This document shows positions 7,339 to 15,431 of a stretch of 64,000 bases of DNA, in pieces. A program made the position numbers and the translations under genes. The DNA comes from Armatimonadetes bacterium Uphvl-Ar2 (GTDB lineage: Bacteria > Armatimonadota > Fimbriimonadia > Fimbriimonadales > Fimbriimonadaceae). The notes beneath the pieces were generated by a model, which worked only from the letters and a program-made list of their open reading frames with translations, ran no database searches and had not been told where the DNA came from. Numbering within the stretch: position 1 is the first letter of the stretch; the number at the start of each line of letters is the position of its first letter. The DNA is taken from assembly GCA_002162095.1 (NCBI GenBank), contig CP021424.1, positions 1,736,001 through 1,800,000 on the forward strand, written 5' to 3'.

Positions 7339-9195
7339 CTAGGAGTTGCGCGCTTGCTTTTGAACGTTGCGCACCGCATTCACGATGTCGTCCACGCTCA
7401 AGCCGTTCTCGTCCAGCAGCTTGTCTTGGTCGCCGTGCTCAATGAAGCGGTCCGGCAGGGACAAGACGGTGTGCGGCAGGGCGGCGAGGTCGGCATCCAC
7501 CAGGGCTTCGCGTACCAGCTCGCCAAAGCCGCCGGTGCGGGCATTTTCTTCCACCGTCACCAGGCCGCCGTGCTCGCGGGTGGCTTGGGTGATCATGGCG
7601 GCATCGAGCGGCTTGGCAAAGCGCGCGTTGATGACCGCAGTGGGGGTGCCCGTGGCGGTGAGCTTGGTCGCGGCCTGCCAGGCGCGGTCCACCATGCTGC
7701 CGTAGGCCGCGATCACGGCCACGGATTCAGCCTCACCACCCGGGACGCCCAGATTCTCGGCACGGCCGAGCTGGATGGGGGAACGGCCTTCGGGCAAGCC
7801 CTCGGGCACGCTGCCGCGCGGGTAGCGCAGGGCGGTAGGGGCATCTTGGTAGCCTGCCATCCAGTCCACCATCGCGCGGAGTTCGGTGCCGTCGCGCGGG
7901 GCGAGTTGCACCAACCCCGGGATGAAGGAGAGGTAGCTAATATCAAAGGTGCCGTGGTGCGTGGGGCCATCCGCACCCACCAGTCCGGCCCGGTCCATGA
8001 TGAACCGCACCGGGAGGTGCTGCAGGGCGCAATCGTGCACGATCTGGTCGAAGGCCCGCTGCATGAACGTGCTGTAGATGGCCACAAACGGCTTGACGCC
8101 CCCGGCGGCCAGACCGGCGGCAAAAGTGACCGCATGCGGCTCGGCAATGCCAACGTCGTAGTAGCGGTCCGGGAACTCGTTGGCAAACTCCGTCAGGCCG
8201 GTGCCGTCGGGCATGGCGGCGGTGATGGCCACGACCCGCTCATCGCGCCGGGCGAGTTCGCTCAGGGCATCGCCGAATACCGACGTGTACGCCGGGCGGC
8301 CCCCGCTCTTGGCGGCGAATTCGCACTTCTGCAAGTCGAACGGGCCGACCCCGTGCCAGGTACGGGCGTCCGCTTCGGCCTTCTCGTATCCCTTGCCCTT
8401 CACGGTGAGGGCGTGGACAAAGACGGGCCCCGGCAGTTGCCGCACGTTGCGGAAGATTTCCAGCAGCATCGGCAGGTCGTGGCCGTCCACCGGGCCGATG
8501 TATTCGAACCCGATCTCTTCAAAGAGGGTGCCGGTTTCTTCCGGCGCAAAGTAGTGCGTCAGGCCGTGGCGCATCCCGGCCGCCAGGCGCGGGGCGGGGC
8601 CAGGGAGGCGTTGCACCAGGTCCTTGGCGCGGCGGGCGGCGGCCTGCAGGTCGGGACGGGAACGCAGGCGGTTGAAGTAACGGTTCAGGGCGCCCACGTT
8701 GGGGGCAATGGACATGCGGTTGTCGTTCAGCACCACCGTGATGTCGGTGCCCGCGATGCCGGCGTGGTTGAGGGCTTCCCAACTCATGCCGCTGGCAATG
8801 GCGGCGTCGCCGGTAATGGCCACCACGCGGTGGTCCTGCTTCAGCGTATCTCGAGCCCGGGCAAAGCCGAGCGCGGCGCTGATGGCGGTACCGGCGTGGC
8901 CCGCGCCGAAGTTATCGAGTTCGTGTTCGTCCCGCTTGAGGAAGCCGCTCAATCCCTTGTGCTTGCGCAGGGTTGGGAAGCGGGGCAGGCGCCCGGTAAG
9001 CAGCTTGTGGGGGTACGCCTGGTGGCCGGTATCCCACACCACCACGTCCGGCGGGAGGCTGTGAGTGGCGTAGAGCGCCACCGTGAGTTCGACCGTGCCG
9101 AGGTTGCTGCTAAAGTGGCCCCCGGTTTGGCTGACTTGATCGAGGATGGCTTGCCGCACCTCGTTCGCGACTTGTTGGAGCTCGGCATCCGTCAT
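7339..9195 (-). CDS. dxs: 1-deoxy-D-xylulose-5-phosphate synthase
   Basis: Thiamine-diphosphate enzyme that condenses pyruvate and glyceraldehyde-3-phosphate, the first step of the MEP isoprenoid pathway. 618 residues is standard. Visible motifs are GGHFSSNLGTVELTVAL, WDTGHQAYPHK, the ThDP/Mg site GDAAIASGMSWEALNHAG followed by VVLNDNRMSI, YIGPVDGHD, the pyrimidine-binding region with DVGIAEPHAVTFAAGLA, and HHGTFDISYLSFIPG. The third position of the usual GDG is alanine. Supply of isoprenoid precursors agrees with the carotenoid gene at the start of the window. Confidence 0.96.
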   Translation of the reverse strand: MTDAELQQVANEVRQAILDQVSQTGGHFSSNLGTVELTVALYATHSLPPDVVVWDTGHQAYPHKLLTGRLPRFPTLRKHKGLSGFLKRDEHELDNFGAGHAGTAISAALGFARARDTLKQDHRVVAITGDAAIASGMSWEALNHAGIAGTDITVVLNDNRMSIAPNVGALNRYFNRLRSRPDLQAAARRAKDLVQRLPGPAPRLAAGMRHGLTHYFAPEETGTLFEEIGFEYIGPVDGHDLPMLLEIFRNVRQLPGPVFVHALTVKGKGYEKAEADARTWHGVGPFDLQKCEFAAKSGGRPAYTSVFGDALSELARRDERVVAITAAMPDGTGLTEFANEFPDRYYDVGIAEPHAVTFAAGLAAGGVKPFVAIYSTFMQRAFDQIVHDCALQHLPVRFIMDRAGLVGADGPTHHGTFDISYLSFIPGLVQLAPRDGTELRAMVDWMAGYQDAPTALRYPRGSVPEGLPEGRSPIQLGRAENLGVPGGEAESVAVIAAYGSMVDRAWQAATKLTATGTPTAVINARFAKPLDAAMITQATREHGGLVTVEENARTGGFGELVREALVDADLAALPHTVLSLPDRFIEHGDQDKLLDENGLSVDDIVNAVRNVQKQARNS

Positions 9196-9290
9196 GCCGT
9201 GCAGTTCGGTGGGGCTACCAGCCGCGAGAGGATGGGATACACATCCATATTCGGTTCTACGCCGATGTGGGCAAGAAGGTTGTGAGGGGC

Positions 9291-9731
9291 TCAGTCGTCC
9301 CAGCGTTCGGCCAGGATTTCGGCCATGGCTTCCAGCAGGGCCACGTCCTCTTGTTGGAATCGGTTGGTGGTGTGGCTGTCAATGTCAATCTGCCCCAGGA
9401 TTTGGCCGTCGCGGCGGATGAGCACCACGAGTTCGGCGCGGGTTTCCAGGCTGCAGGCCAGGTAGTTGCTCAGCTCGCGCACGTCGGGGATGACTTGGTT
9501 TTGGTTCTCGGCCACGGCGGTGCCGCACACCCCGCGCCCGACCGGGATCTCGGTGTGGTCGGTGGGGGTGCCCACGTAGGCGTCCAGGTGGAGCAGGTCG
9601 CTGTGGAGGCCGTAGATGCCAGACCAGTCGTAGCCGTCGAGCTTGTTCAGCCAGTTCATGGCGTCCAGGCGCAGGGCCAGGCCACGGCGGGGGCTGCGGC
9701 GGAGGTGATCCAGGATCGCGTCGGGGGTCAT
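9291..9731 (-). CDS. GAF-domain protein, free methionine-(R)-sulfoxide reductase-like
   Basis: 146-residue single GAF domain. It resembles fRMsr enzymes, which reduce free methionine-R-sulfoxide: WSGIYGLHSDLLHLDAYVGTP, then the cysteine-bearing GRGVCGTAVAENQNQVIPDV, YLACSLETRAELVV and GQIDIDSH. The cysteines of GVCG and LACS match family catalytic positions. A simple signalling GAF domain is the alternative. It lies 95 bases upstream of dxs on the same strand. Confidence 0.75.
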   Translation of the reverse strand: MTPDAILDHLRRSPRRGLALRLDAMNWLNKLDGYDWSGIYGLHSDLLHLDAYVGTPTDHTEIPVGRGVCGTAVAENQNQVIPDVRELSNYLACSLETRAELVVLIRRDGQILGQIDIDSHTTNRFQQEDVALLEAMAEILAERWDD

Positions 9732-9841
9732 GGGTTCATTTTGGCGCGGGCGGCGCGGGGTCGGGGCGCCTTTCTCCTAGCGGTGATGGGCGCGTGCGAG
9801 TGGTCGTTGAAACTCAGGACATCGTGCAGAAATCTCTCTGC

Positions 9842-10165
9842 ATGCCCAATGTAGGGGATCGCGTGCTGGCCCAGTGGCCGGTGGAAAAGGTGTGGTGGTA
9901 TCCCGGCACCATCATCGGGATGAGCGGCGGCCAGGTCGTGGTGCAGTTTGATGACGGCGACCGCTCGCCGGTGGGGCTGAACGAAGTGCGAGACCTCGCG
10001 GTCCGGGTGGGCACGCGGGTGTATGGCCGGTGGGAAGGCGGCGGCACCTACTACCCGGGCAAGGTGAGCGAGGCCGTGGGCCAGGCCATCCACATCAACT
10101 ACGACGACGGCGACCAGGAGTGGACCGCGGTCGGCATGGTCCGCATCCACCAGGACGACATCTAA
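9842..10165 (+). CDS. Tandem Tudor/agenet-like domain protein
   Basis: 107 residues made of two similar units. The first has VGDRVLAQWPVEKVWWYPGTI and VVVQFDDGDRSPV. The second has VGTRVYGRWEGGGTYYPGKV and IHINYDDGDQEWT. This is the aromatic, acidic pattern of Tudor/agenet-like (DUF4537-type) folds, best known in eukaryotic chromatin proteins and scattered among bacteria. ATG at 9842 is chosen as the first methionine before the first unit; a GTG at 9794 would add 16 residues. No Shine-Dalgarno was found. Its ligand is unknown. Confidence 0.65.
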   Translation: MPNVGDRVLAQWPVEKVWWYPGTIIGMSGGQVVVQFDDGDRSPVGLNEVRDLAVRVGTRVYGRWEGGGTYYPGKVSEAVGQAIHINYDDGDQEWTAVGMVRIHQDDI

Positions 10166-10192
10166 ATTACGGTTTGCCAGCGCGGGGCGGGA

Positions 10193-10969
10193 TTACGCCC
10201 AGCGCTTCGCCAATCGATCCCGCATCCACTGCGCCACCGCGAACGGGTCCGCCAGGCGGTGGCCGGTGGCGGGGTCGGTCCACTGGTAGTGCGCCGGCCC
10301 GAACTCCGGGTCCACCCCCAGTTCGGCCTGCCCCCGGGCGCTGGCCGCCTCCTTGATCTTGTCCCACCACCCCTCGTGCAGGGTCACGTAATCCGCCCAC
10401 ATCGGCACGCGGGGGTCGGGCACTTGGGGGCCTTCTTCGAACCCCACCCGCGCATGAATGTGCCGGGTGCGACCGATGGCCAGGTTCAGCGCCTCCACGT
10501 AGCCGCCCAGGCGGCTCTCGGTCACCACCGTCCAGTGGCTGAAGTCCGCGCACAGCCACAAATCGGGCAGCGCCCGCAGCAAATCCGCCGTGCTTAGCGG
10601 TTCAAAAAGCAAACGGCCGCGGTGCGTCTCAAAGTCCACCGGGAAGGGGTAGGGCGTGGCAATCTCCACCAGCCGACCGAGGAAATCCACCGCCTCTTGC
10701 CCGCGCATCCAGGGGCGGCCCGCGTGGACGGTGACGCCCGTGCACTGGCAATCGAACGCTTCATCCAGCCCGCGCCGGAAGGCGTCCGGCTCATCCCCGC
10801 CCACCATCGCGCGGTAGGCCAGGCCGTGCTTTTCGGCCACGGGGCGGAGTTCGGCGTGCGGGCGCACCCAGTCTTCGAATCCCTCAAACCCGGCGGCCTT
10901 CACCGCGGCCAGGCGGGCATCGAAGTCGCCGCCTAGGGGCCACAGCGTGGCGTAGTACCGAATCCGCAT
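10193..10969 (-). CDS. Sugar phosphate isomerase/epimerase-like TIM barrel
   Basis: 258-residue protein of the xylose-isomerase-like TIM barrel superfamily (AP endonuclease 2 fold). Supporting features are the N-terminal RYYATLWPLGG, AAVKAAGFEGFEDWV, VTVHAGRPW, VDFETHRGRL, LCADFSHWTVV and HIHARVGFEEG, which contribute likely metal ligands (Glu, Asp, His, His, Glu). Metal-dependent sugar isomerase or epimerase activity is likely; the substrate is unknown. ATG at 10969 is preferred because the protein begins with the first barrel strand there. Confidence 0.75.
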   Translation of the reverse strand: MRIRYYATLWPLGGDFDARLAAVKAAGFEGFEDWVRPHAELRPVAEKHGLAYRAMVGGDEPDAFRRGLDEAFDCQCTGVTVHAGRPWMRGQEAVDFLGRLVEIATPYPFPVDFETHRGRLLFEPLSTADLLRALPDLWLCADFSHWTVVTESRLGGYVEALNLAIGRTRHIHARVGFEEGPQVPDPRVPMWADYVTLHEGWWDKIKEAASARGQAELGVDPEFGPAHYQWTDPATGHRLADPFAVAQWMRDRLAKRWA

Positions 10970-11047
10970 AACGCTCCGAACGTTACCCCGCCCCTGCCCG
11001 CCCCGCAAAATGAACAAAACCAAGAACGAAAACGCGCAAAAACCCGA

Positions 11048-11053
11048 TAAACT
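11048..11053 (+). promoter_or_regulatory. -10-like hexamer (TAAACT) 6 bases before the DUF1552 start
   Basis: TAAACT ends six bases before ATG 11060, a spacing that would place transcription initiation at the start codon itself. An AGAGGT also lies just before the ATG, so a leadered message from further upstream is possible. Confidence 0.4.
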
Positions 11054-11059
11054 AGAGGT

Positions 11060-12403
11060 ATGCGCGAAGTCAGCCGCCGCACGGTATTGCGAGGGATGGG
11101 GGTGGCGATGGCCGTCCCGTTCCTCGAAGGATTAGCCCCCCGGAGCGTGCTGGCGGTGAGCGCCCCCGCCCGCCCCGTGCGCATGGCCTACCTTTTTGTG
11201 CCCAACGGCGTGGCGCACATGGACGCCTGGCGCCCCGCGGCCTCCGGCGTGCTGAATGATTTGCCCCCCATCCTGCGGCCGCTGGACAAGGTGAAGCAGC
11301 ACATGAACGTGCTGACCGGCCTGGACCAGCGCAACGCCAACGCCCTGGGCGACGGCCCCGGCGACCACGCCCGAAGCACCGCCACCTGGCTAACCGGCGT
11401 ACACATCAAGAAAACCGACGGCAGCGACATCCGCGCTGGGATCAGTGCCGACCAAGTGGCTGCCCAGTTCATTGGTAAGCAGACGCGCTTTGCCTCGCTC
11501 GAAATCGGGTGCGAGCGCGGCGCGATGGCGGGCAACTGCGACAGTGGTTACTCCTGCGCGTATTCCAGCAGCGTCTCGTGGGCCAGCGAAAGCACCCCCG
11601 TGGCGAAGGAAGTGAACCCGCGCGCGGTGTTCGAGCGGCTGTTCGGCACCGGCGATGAAGTGGCCGATGCGGTGAGCCGCGAGCGGCGTATGGCGCACCG
11701 GCGCAGCATCCTCGACTTTGTGATGGAGGACGCCGATGCCCTGCGGGGGCGACTAGGCACCCGCGACCAGCAGAAGCTGGACGAATATCTGGATGGGGTG
11801 CGCGACATCGAGCGGCGCATTGCCCGCGCGGAAACCGAAAACCGCTCGCTGATGGGCGAGGGCATCCCCGCGCCGGCCCCCGGCATCCCCCGCGACCGGG
11901 GCGAGCACATCCGCCTGCTGGGCGACATGATGGTGCTGGCGTTCCAGAGCGATCTCACCCGGATTTGCACCTTTATGCTGGCCAACGATGGCAGCAACCG
12001 GCCGTTCCCCGAGCTGAACATCGGCGACGGCCACCACGACGTGAGCCACCACGGCAACGACCCGGACAAGGTGCGGAAGAAGCAGCTGATTGACATCTTC
12101 CACACCCAGCAGCTGGCCTACATCTTGGAGCGTATGGCCACCACCGAGGATGGCGACGGCACCCTGCTGGACAACACCATGCTGGTGTACGGGGCGGGGA
12201 TTAGCAACGGCGACCGCCATAACCACGACGACCTGCCGACGATTGTGGCGGGGCGCGCCGGGGGGACACTGCGCACCGGGCGGCACCTGGTGTATCAGCA
12301 GGGCACGCCGATGAGCAATCTGTACGTTTCGATGCTGGGGCGCGTGGGCGTGCCGGTGGAAAGGCTGGGCGATAGCACGGGTCCGCTGCGCGAGTTGTTC
12401 TGA
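11060..12403 (+). CDS. DUF1552 family exported protein (Tat signal)
   Basis: 447 residues. The N-terminus has a twin-arginine signal (SRRTVLRGMGVAMAVPF) cleaved after about residue 35. The body follows the DUF1552 pattern: AYLFVPNGVAHMDAW, HMNVLTGLDQ, DHARSTATWLTGV, SLEIGCERG and CAYSSSVSWASESTP, with a C-terminal alkaline-phosphatase-like GDGHHDVSHHG region. It is usually the partner of DUF1592 proteins in Planctomycetes, Verrucomicrobia and relatives; the pair's function is not established. Its stop overlaps the start of the next gene (TGATG), indicating translational coupling with copy B of the copper-amine-oxidase-like family. Confidence 0.87.
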   Translation: MREVSRRTVLRGMGVAMAVPFLEGLAPRSVLAVSAPARPVRMAYLFVPNGVAHMDAWRPAASGVLNDLPPILRPLDKVKQHMNVLTGLDQRNANALGDGPGDHARSTATWLTGVHIKKTDGSDIRAGISADQVAAQFIGKQTRFASLEIGCERGAMAGNCDSGYSCAYSSSVSWASESTPVAKEVNPRAVFERLFGTGDEVADAVSRERRMAHRRSILDFVMEDADALRGRLGTRDQQKLDEYLDGVRDIERRIARAETENRSLMGEGIPAPAPGIPRDRGEHIRLLGDMMVLAFQSDLTRICTFMLANDGSNRPFPELNIGDGHHDVSHHGNDPDKVRKKQLIDIFHTQQLAYILERMATTEDGDGTLLDNTMLVYGAGISNGDRHNHDDLPTIVAGRAGGTLRTGRHLVYQQGTPMSNLYVSMLGRVGVPVERLGDSTGPLRELF

Positions 12404-13278
12404 TGGCGGCGGTGGCACTGGCTCTGACCTTGGTCGCGGCGCAAAATGGTACGCCTTTTGAAGATGCGGCTAAGATGAACGGATTTGTCGTGTCCGAAAG
12501 CAATGGCGATTCAAGTGATGAGTTTCGTACCCTGCGACTGCATCATTCATCAGGGTTACATAGCCTGTTAGTAGAAAGCCAAGCAGTTCGGAAGGATGCC
12601 GAGGAGGAGTTTCGGAATCTCATTGACGGAATGAACGCTATGCAACTGGACTCGACCGGCACTGCCATAAATTTGAACGCATTGGATAGTGCGCCCATCG
12701 GTACAAATACTGTCGTTAGAAGTGGTTCTATTCTGATACGTGAAGGGGATGCATGGGACGGAAAGAGCGTTCAGTCCATTTGGTTTCTCAACGGCAAGTT
12801 GCCAGCAATGTTCTTAGTCGGCACGAATGTCCGAACTTACGTACGCTGGGTTGATACTCCCAACCGAGGTAGCGGATTTCGGCTTGGTGCCAGTGACAAG
12901 TCAGCGCTCAGCAGCGCAGTTACTAGTCTTGCTAGATGGCACAACAGCGAAGTAACAGGAGCGCTTACATTTACCGACAACATCCAGCGCGTGGCCGGTC
13001 GGGAGATGGTCACCAAGGTGGACAAGAACCAGAATGTCTACGTGGACATGAACGAGTTGAGCCGTCACCGGGGTTGGAACTTCACAATCAGCCTGGAGCC
13101 CGCCCGCGCGGACGTCCGCATTGGCGATGATCACATCCGGATCTACCCCGGCGCGGACCGCATCCACATCAACGACGAACTGGTCACGCTACCCGGCACC
13201 GTGCCCACCCAGGGTTACGGCGTGTACCTCCCGCTCCGGCTGCTGCAAGAGCGCGGCTATTTGCCAAACGAAGGGTAG
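12403..13278 (+). CDS. Exported protein with copper-amine-oxidase-like C-terminal module, copy B
   Basis: 291 residues. A short hydrophobic lead (MAAVALALTLVAAQ) is followed by an AT-richer N-terminal domain unrelated at DNA level to copies A and C. The three do share weak protein landmarks in the same order: a TYVRW-type strand and LARWHNSE about 20 residues before the module. From residue 192 the conserved 290-bp module encodes VYVDMNELSRHRGW, DVRIGDDHIRIYPGADRI and YGVYLPLRLLQERGYL. The start overlaps the DUF1552 stop by one base; copy C follows after 56 bases. Confidence 0.65.
   Translation: MAAVALALTLVAAQNGTPFEDAAKMNGFVVSESNGDSSDEFRTLRLHHSSGLHSLLVESQAVRKDAEEEFRNLIDGMNAMQLDSTGTAINLNALDSAPIGTNTVVRSGSILIREGDAWDGKSVQSIWFLNGKLPAMFLVGTNVRTYVRWVDTPNRGSGFRLGASDKSALSSAVTSLARWHNSEVTGALTFTDNIQRVAGREMVTKVDKNQNVYVDMNELSRHRGWNFTISLEPARADVRIGDDHIRIYPGADRIHINDELVTLPGTVPTQGYGVYLPLRLLQERGYLPNEG
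12976..13265 (+). repeat. 290-bp conserved 3' module, copy B of three
   Basis: Gap-free alignment to copies A and C. By hand count it differs from C at 24 of 290 positions (about 92% identity) and from A at 21. It is in direct orientation relative to copy A, 8.3 kb away, with dxs and the DUF1592 and DUF1552 genes between them. Confidence 0.9.
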
Positions 13279-13334
13279 GTTCCTTCGGAACTTCGGACGA
13301 GTAGATTCTGTTGGGATGACTGGGGTGACTTGAA

Positions 13335-14198
13335 TTGATTCCGCTCTTACTTGCCATGACCACACCGGCAGGGCCGATTGAGGCGGTATGCGCGGACGAG
13401 GGGTTCGTCTTGATGTCTGACCGAACGTATGAGAGCGATAAGTACATCCGTAACTCAGTCAAGCACAAGAATTACAGACTTCTCATAACTATGAAGTCCA
13501 CCCTGGTTCATTTGGATCCGGGATGGTCTTTCTTTTCGTGGGTGGATAGCCCTGGCTTTGATACGAACCATCACGGTGGCAAAGAACGTATGTTTAAGGC
13601 GAGTGATGATTCTCCCGTCGGGGTCATTGCTCCCATACCAAAAGACTTGGTTTTTGTGAGAAGAGGTGAGTTTCTTGATGATGAGCGGCACCAGACCTGT
13701 TTAGTCAGTATTGTCCCATTCCCAACCGTAAAGGTGGTTGGCAAGACATCTGAAACCTACATTCGCTGGGACGCCGTCGGGGTTAATGAGCGAAACGTGG
13801 ACCTAGGTTCGGAGAAGAAGGGTAAGTACGCCGCACTCTTCATGGCTCTGGCGCGGTGGCACAACAGTGAAACAACGACCAAGTTTGCATTGGTAGACAA
13901 CATCCAGCGCGTTGCCGGACGGGAGATGGTGGCCAAGGTAGACAAGGACCAGAACGTCTACGTGGACATGAACGAGCTGAGCCGCCACCGGGGCTGGAAC
14001 TTCAGCATCAGCCTGGAGCCCGCCCGCGCGGACGTCCGCATTGGCGATGATCACATCCGGATCTACCCCGGCGCGGACCGCATTCACATCAACAACGAAC
14101 TCGTGACCCTGCCGGGCACAGTGCCCACCCAGGGCTACGGCGTGTACCTCCCGCTCCGGCTGCTGCAAGAGCGCGGCTACCTCCCTGCTGAGAACTAA
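13335..14198 (+). CDS. Exported protein with copper-amine-oxidase-like C-terminal module, copy C
   Basis: 287 residues, with TTG at 13335 chosen as the start because it gives the same short hydrophobic lead (MIPLLLAM) seen in copies A and B; ATG at 13356 is the alternative. The N-terminal domain is AT-rich and diverged, keeping TYIRWDAV and LARWHNSE. The conserved module starts at residue 188 and ends with YLPLRLLQERGYLPAEN. Copy C lies immediately downstream of copy B in tandem. Confidence 0.6.
   Translation: MIPLLLAMTTPAGPIEAVCADEGFVLMSDRTYESDKYIRNSVKHKNYRLLITMKSTLVHLDPGWSFFSWVDSPGFDTNHHGGKERMFKASDDSPVGVIAPIPKDLVFVRRGEFLDDERHQTCLVSIVPFPTVKVVGKTSETYIRWDAVGVNERNVDLGSEKKGKYAALFMALARWHNSETTTKFALVDNIQRVAGREMVAKVDKDQNVYVDMNELSRHRGWNFSISLEPARADVRIGDDHIRIYPGADRIHINNELVTLPGTVPTQGYGVYLPLRLLQERGYLPAEN
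13896..14185 (+). repeat. 290-bp conserved 3' module, copy C of three
   Basis: Third copy of the module, same length and boundary as A and B. Identity to the others is about 92% by hand count, with most changes in third codon positions. Confidence 0.9.
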
Positions 14199-14242
14199 TC
14201 CGGAAGGCTAGGCACCCGGGACCGCCACCCCCGGGCGCGCCG

Positions 14243-14248
14243 TATACT
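14243..14248 (+). promoter_or_regulatory. Probable -10 element (TATACT) of nadA
   Basis: TATACT ends 21 bases before the nadA ATG, giving a short leader that contains CAGCAGG as a possible weak Shine-Dalgarno. No clear -35 was seen. Confidence 0.4.
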
Positions 14249-14269
14249 CAAGAGCAGCAGGTTCGCCCG

Positions 14270-15430
14270 ATGTACCAGGCTCCCCTCCCCACCGAATACG
14301 CCCAACTAACGGATGAGCAGGCCGCCGCCCGCATCCGGGCTGCCAAGGCCTCCCTGGGCAAGCGCCTGGTAATTCTGGGGCACCACTATCAGCGGGATGA
14401 GATCATCGTCCACGCGGACTACCGGGGCGACAGCTACAAGCTGGCCAAGGACGCCAATCTGCACCCCGAGGCCGAATTCATCGTCTTTTGCGGCGTGCAC
14501 TTTATGGCCGAAAGCGCCGACATCCTGACCCCCGATAACCAGATCGTCATCTTGCCGAACCTGGCGGCGGGCTGCAGCATGGCCGACATGGCCAACATCT
14601 TTCAGGTGCGCAACGCCTGGCGGCAGATCAGCGAGGTGCTGAGGGATGTCGCCGCTCCGCTGAGTGCCCACGCCGACCCCGCCCAGCCCCGAGGGGCCAA
14701 CGCGGTGGTGCCCGTCACCTACATCAACAGCGCCGCGAACCTCAAGGCCTTTGTGGGCGAGCACGGCGGCACCGTATGCACCAGCACCAACGCCCGGCAG
14801 GCCCTGGAATGGGCGCTGACCCAGGGCGAGAAGGTGCTCTTCTTCCCCGACCAGCACCTGGGGCGCAACACGGCCTGGCGCATGGGGTTCGACCCCGAGC
14901 GGGACATGGTGGTGTGGGACCCGTTCCGACCCTACGGCGGCAACACCCCCGAGCGGCTGCGCGAGGCCAAATTCTTGCTGTGGAAAGGCCACTGCAGTGT
15001 GCATAAGCGCTTTACGGTGGAGCAAATCGAAGCGGCCCGGGCCGCGCACCCCGATGTGCGCGTGATCGTCCACCCGGAATGCACGCTGGATGTGGTGCAG
15101 GCCGCCGACGATGCGGGCAGCACCGAATACATCATCAAAGCCGTGACGGCCGGGGCGCCGGGCTCGGTGTGGGCCGTGGGGACGGAAATAAACCTCGTCC
15201 GCCGCTTGGCCAACGAGCTTCCGGACCGCACCGTGGTGTGCCTGGATGATCAAATCTGCCCGTGCAGCACCATGTATCGCATCCACCCGACCTTCTTGTG
15301 CTGGGTGCTGGAGCGGCTGGTGGCGGGCGAAGTGGTGAACCAGGTGCGGGTGCCCGATGCGGTGGCCGAATGGGCGCGCGTGGCCCTGCGCCGGATGCTG
15401 GAAGTCACGGCGGCGCCAACCCGAGATTGA
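14270..15430 (+). CDS. nadA: Quinolinate synthase
   Basis: [4Fe-4S] enzyme that condenses iminoaspartate with dihydroxyacetone phosphate to quinolinate in de novo NAD synthesis. 386 residues. Family motifs are LGHHYQRDEI, GDSYKLAKDA, VFCGVHFMAESADIL (first cluster cysteine), GCSMADMA, TYINSAANLKAF, VCTSTNA, FFPDQHLGRNTA, VIVHPECTLDV (second cluster cysteine) and a C-terminal CPCSTMYR holding the third. Its partner nadB lies far away at 45133-46644. Confidence 0.95.
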   Translation: MYQAPLPTEYAQLTDEQAAARIRAAKASLGKRLVILGHHYQRDEIIVHADYRGDSYKLAKDANLHPEAEFIVFCGVHFMAESADILTPDNQIVILPNLAAGCSMADMANIFQVRNAWRQISEVLRDVAAPLSAHADPAQPRGANAVVPVTYINSAANLKAFVGEHGGTVCTSTNARQALEWALTQGEKVLFFPDQHLGRNTAWRMGFDPERDMVVWDPFRPYGGNTPERLREAKFLLWKGHCSVHKRFTVEQIEAARAAHPDVRVIVHPECTLDVVQAADDAGSTEYIIKAVTAGAPGSVWAVGTEINLVRRLANELPDRTVVCLDDQICPCSTMYRIHPTFLCWVLERLVAGEVVNQVRVPDAVAEWARVALRRMLEVTAAPTRD

Positions 15431-15431
15431 G

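Noticed and set aside
7339-9195. GDA instead of GDG in the ThDP motif of Dxs as a loss of function
   Set aside because: The Asp and downstream Asn ligands are present and the rest of the enzyme is intact. Alanine at this position is tolerable and, as I recall, occurs in some homologues.
7354-9285. 643-codon open frame opposite dxs
   Set aside because: Antisense shadow of dxs.
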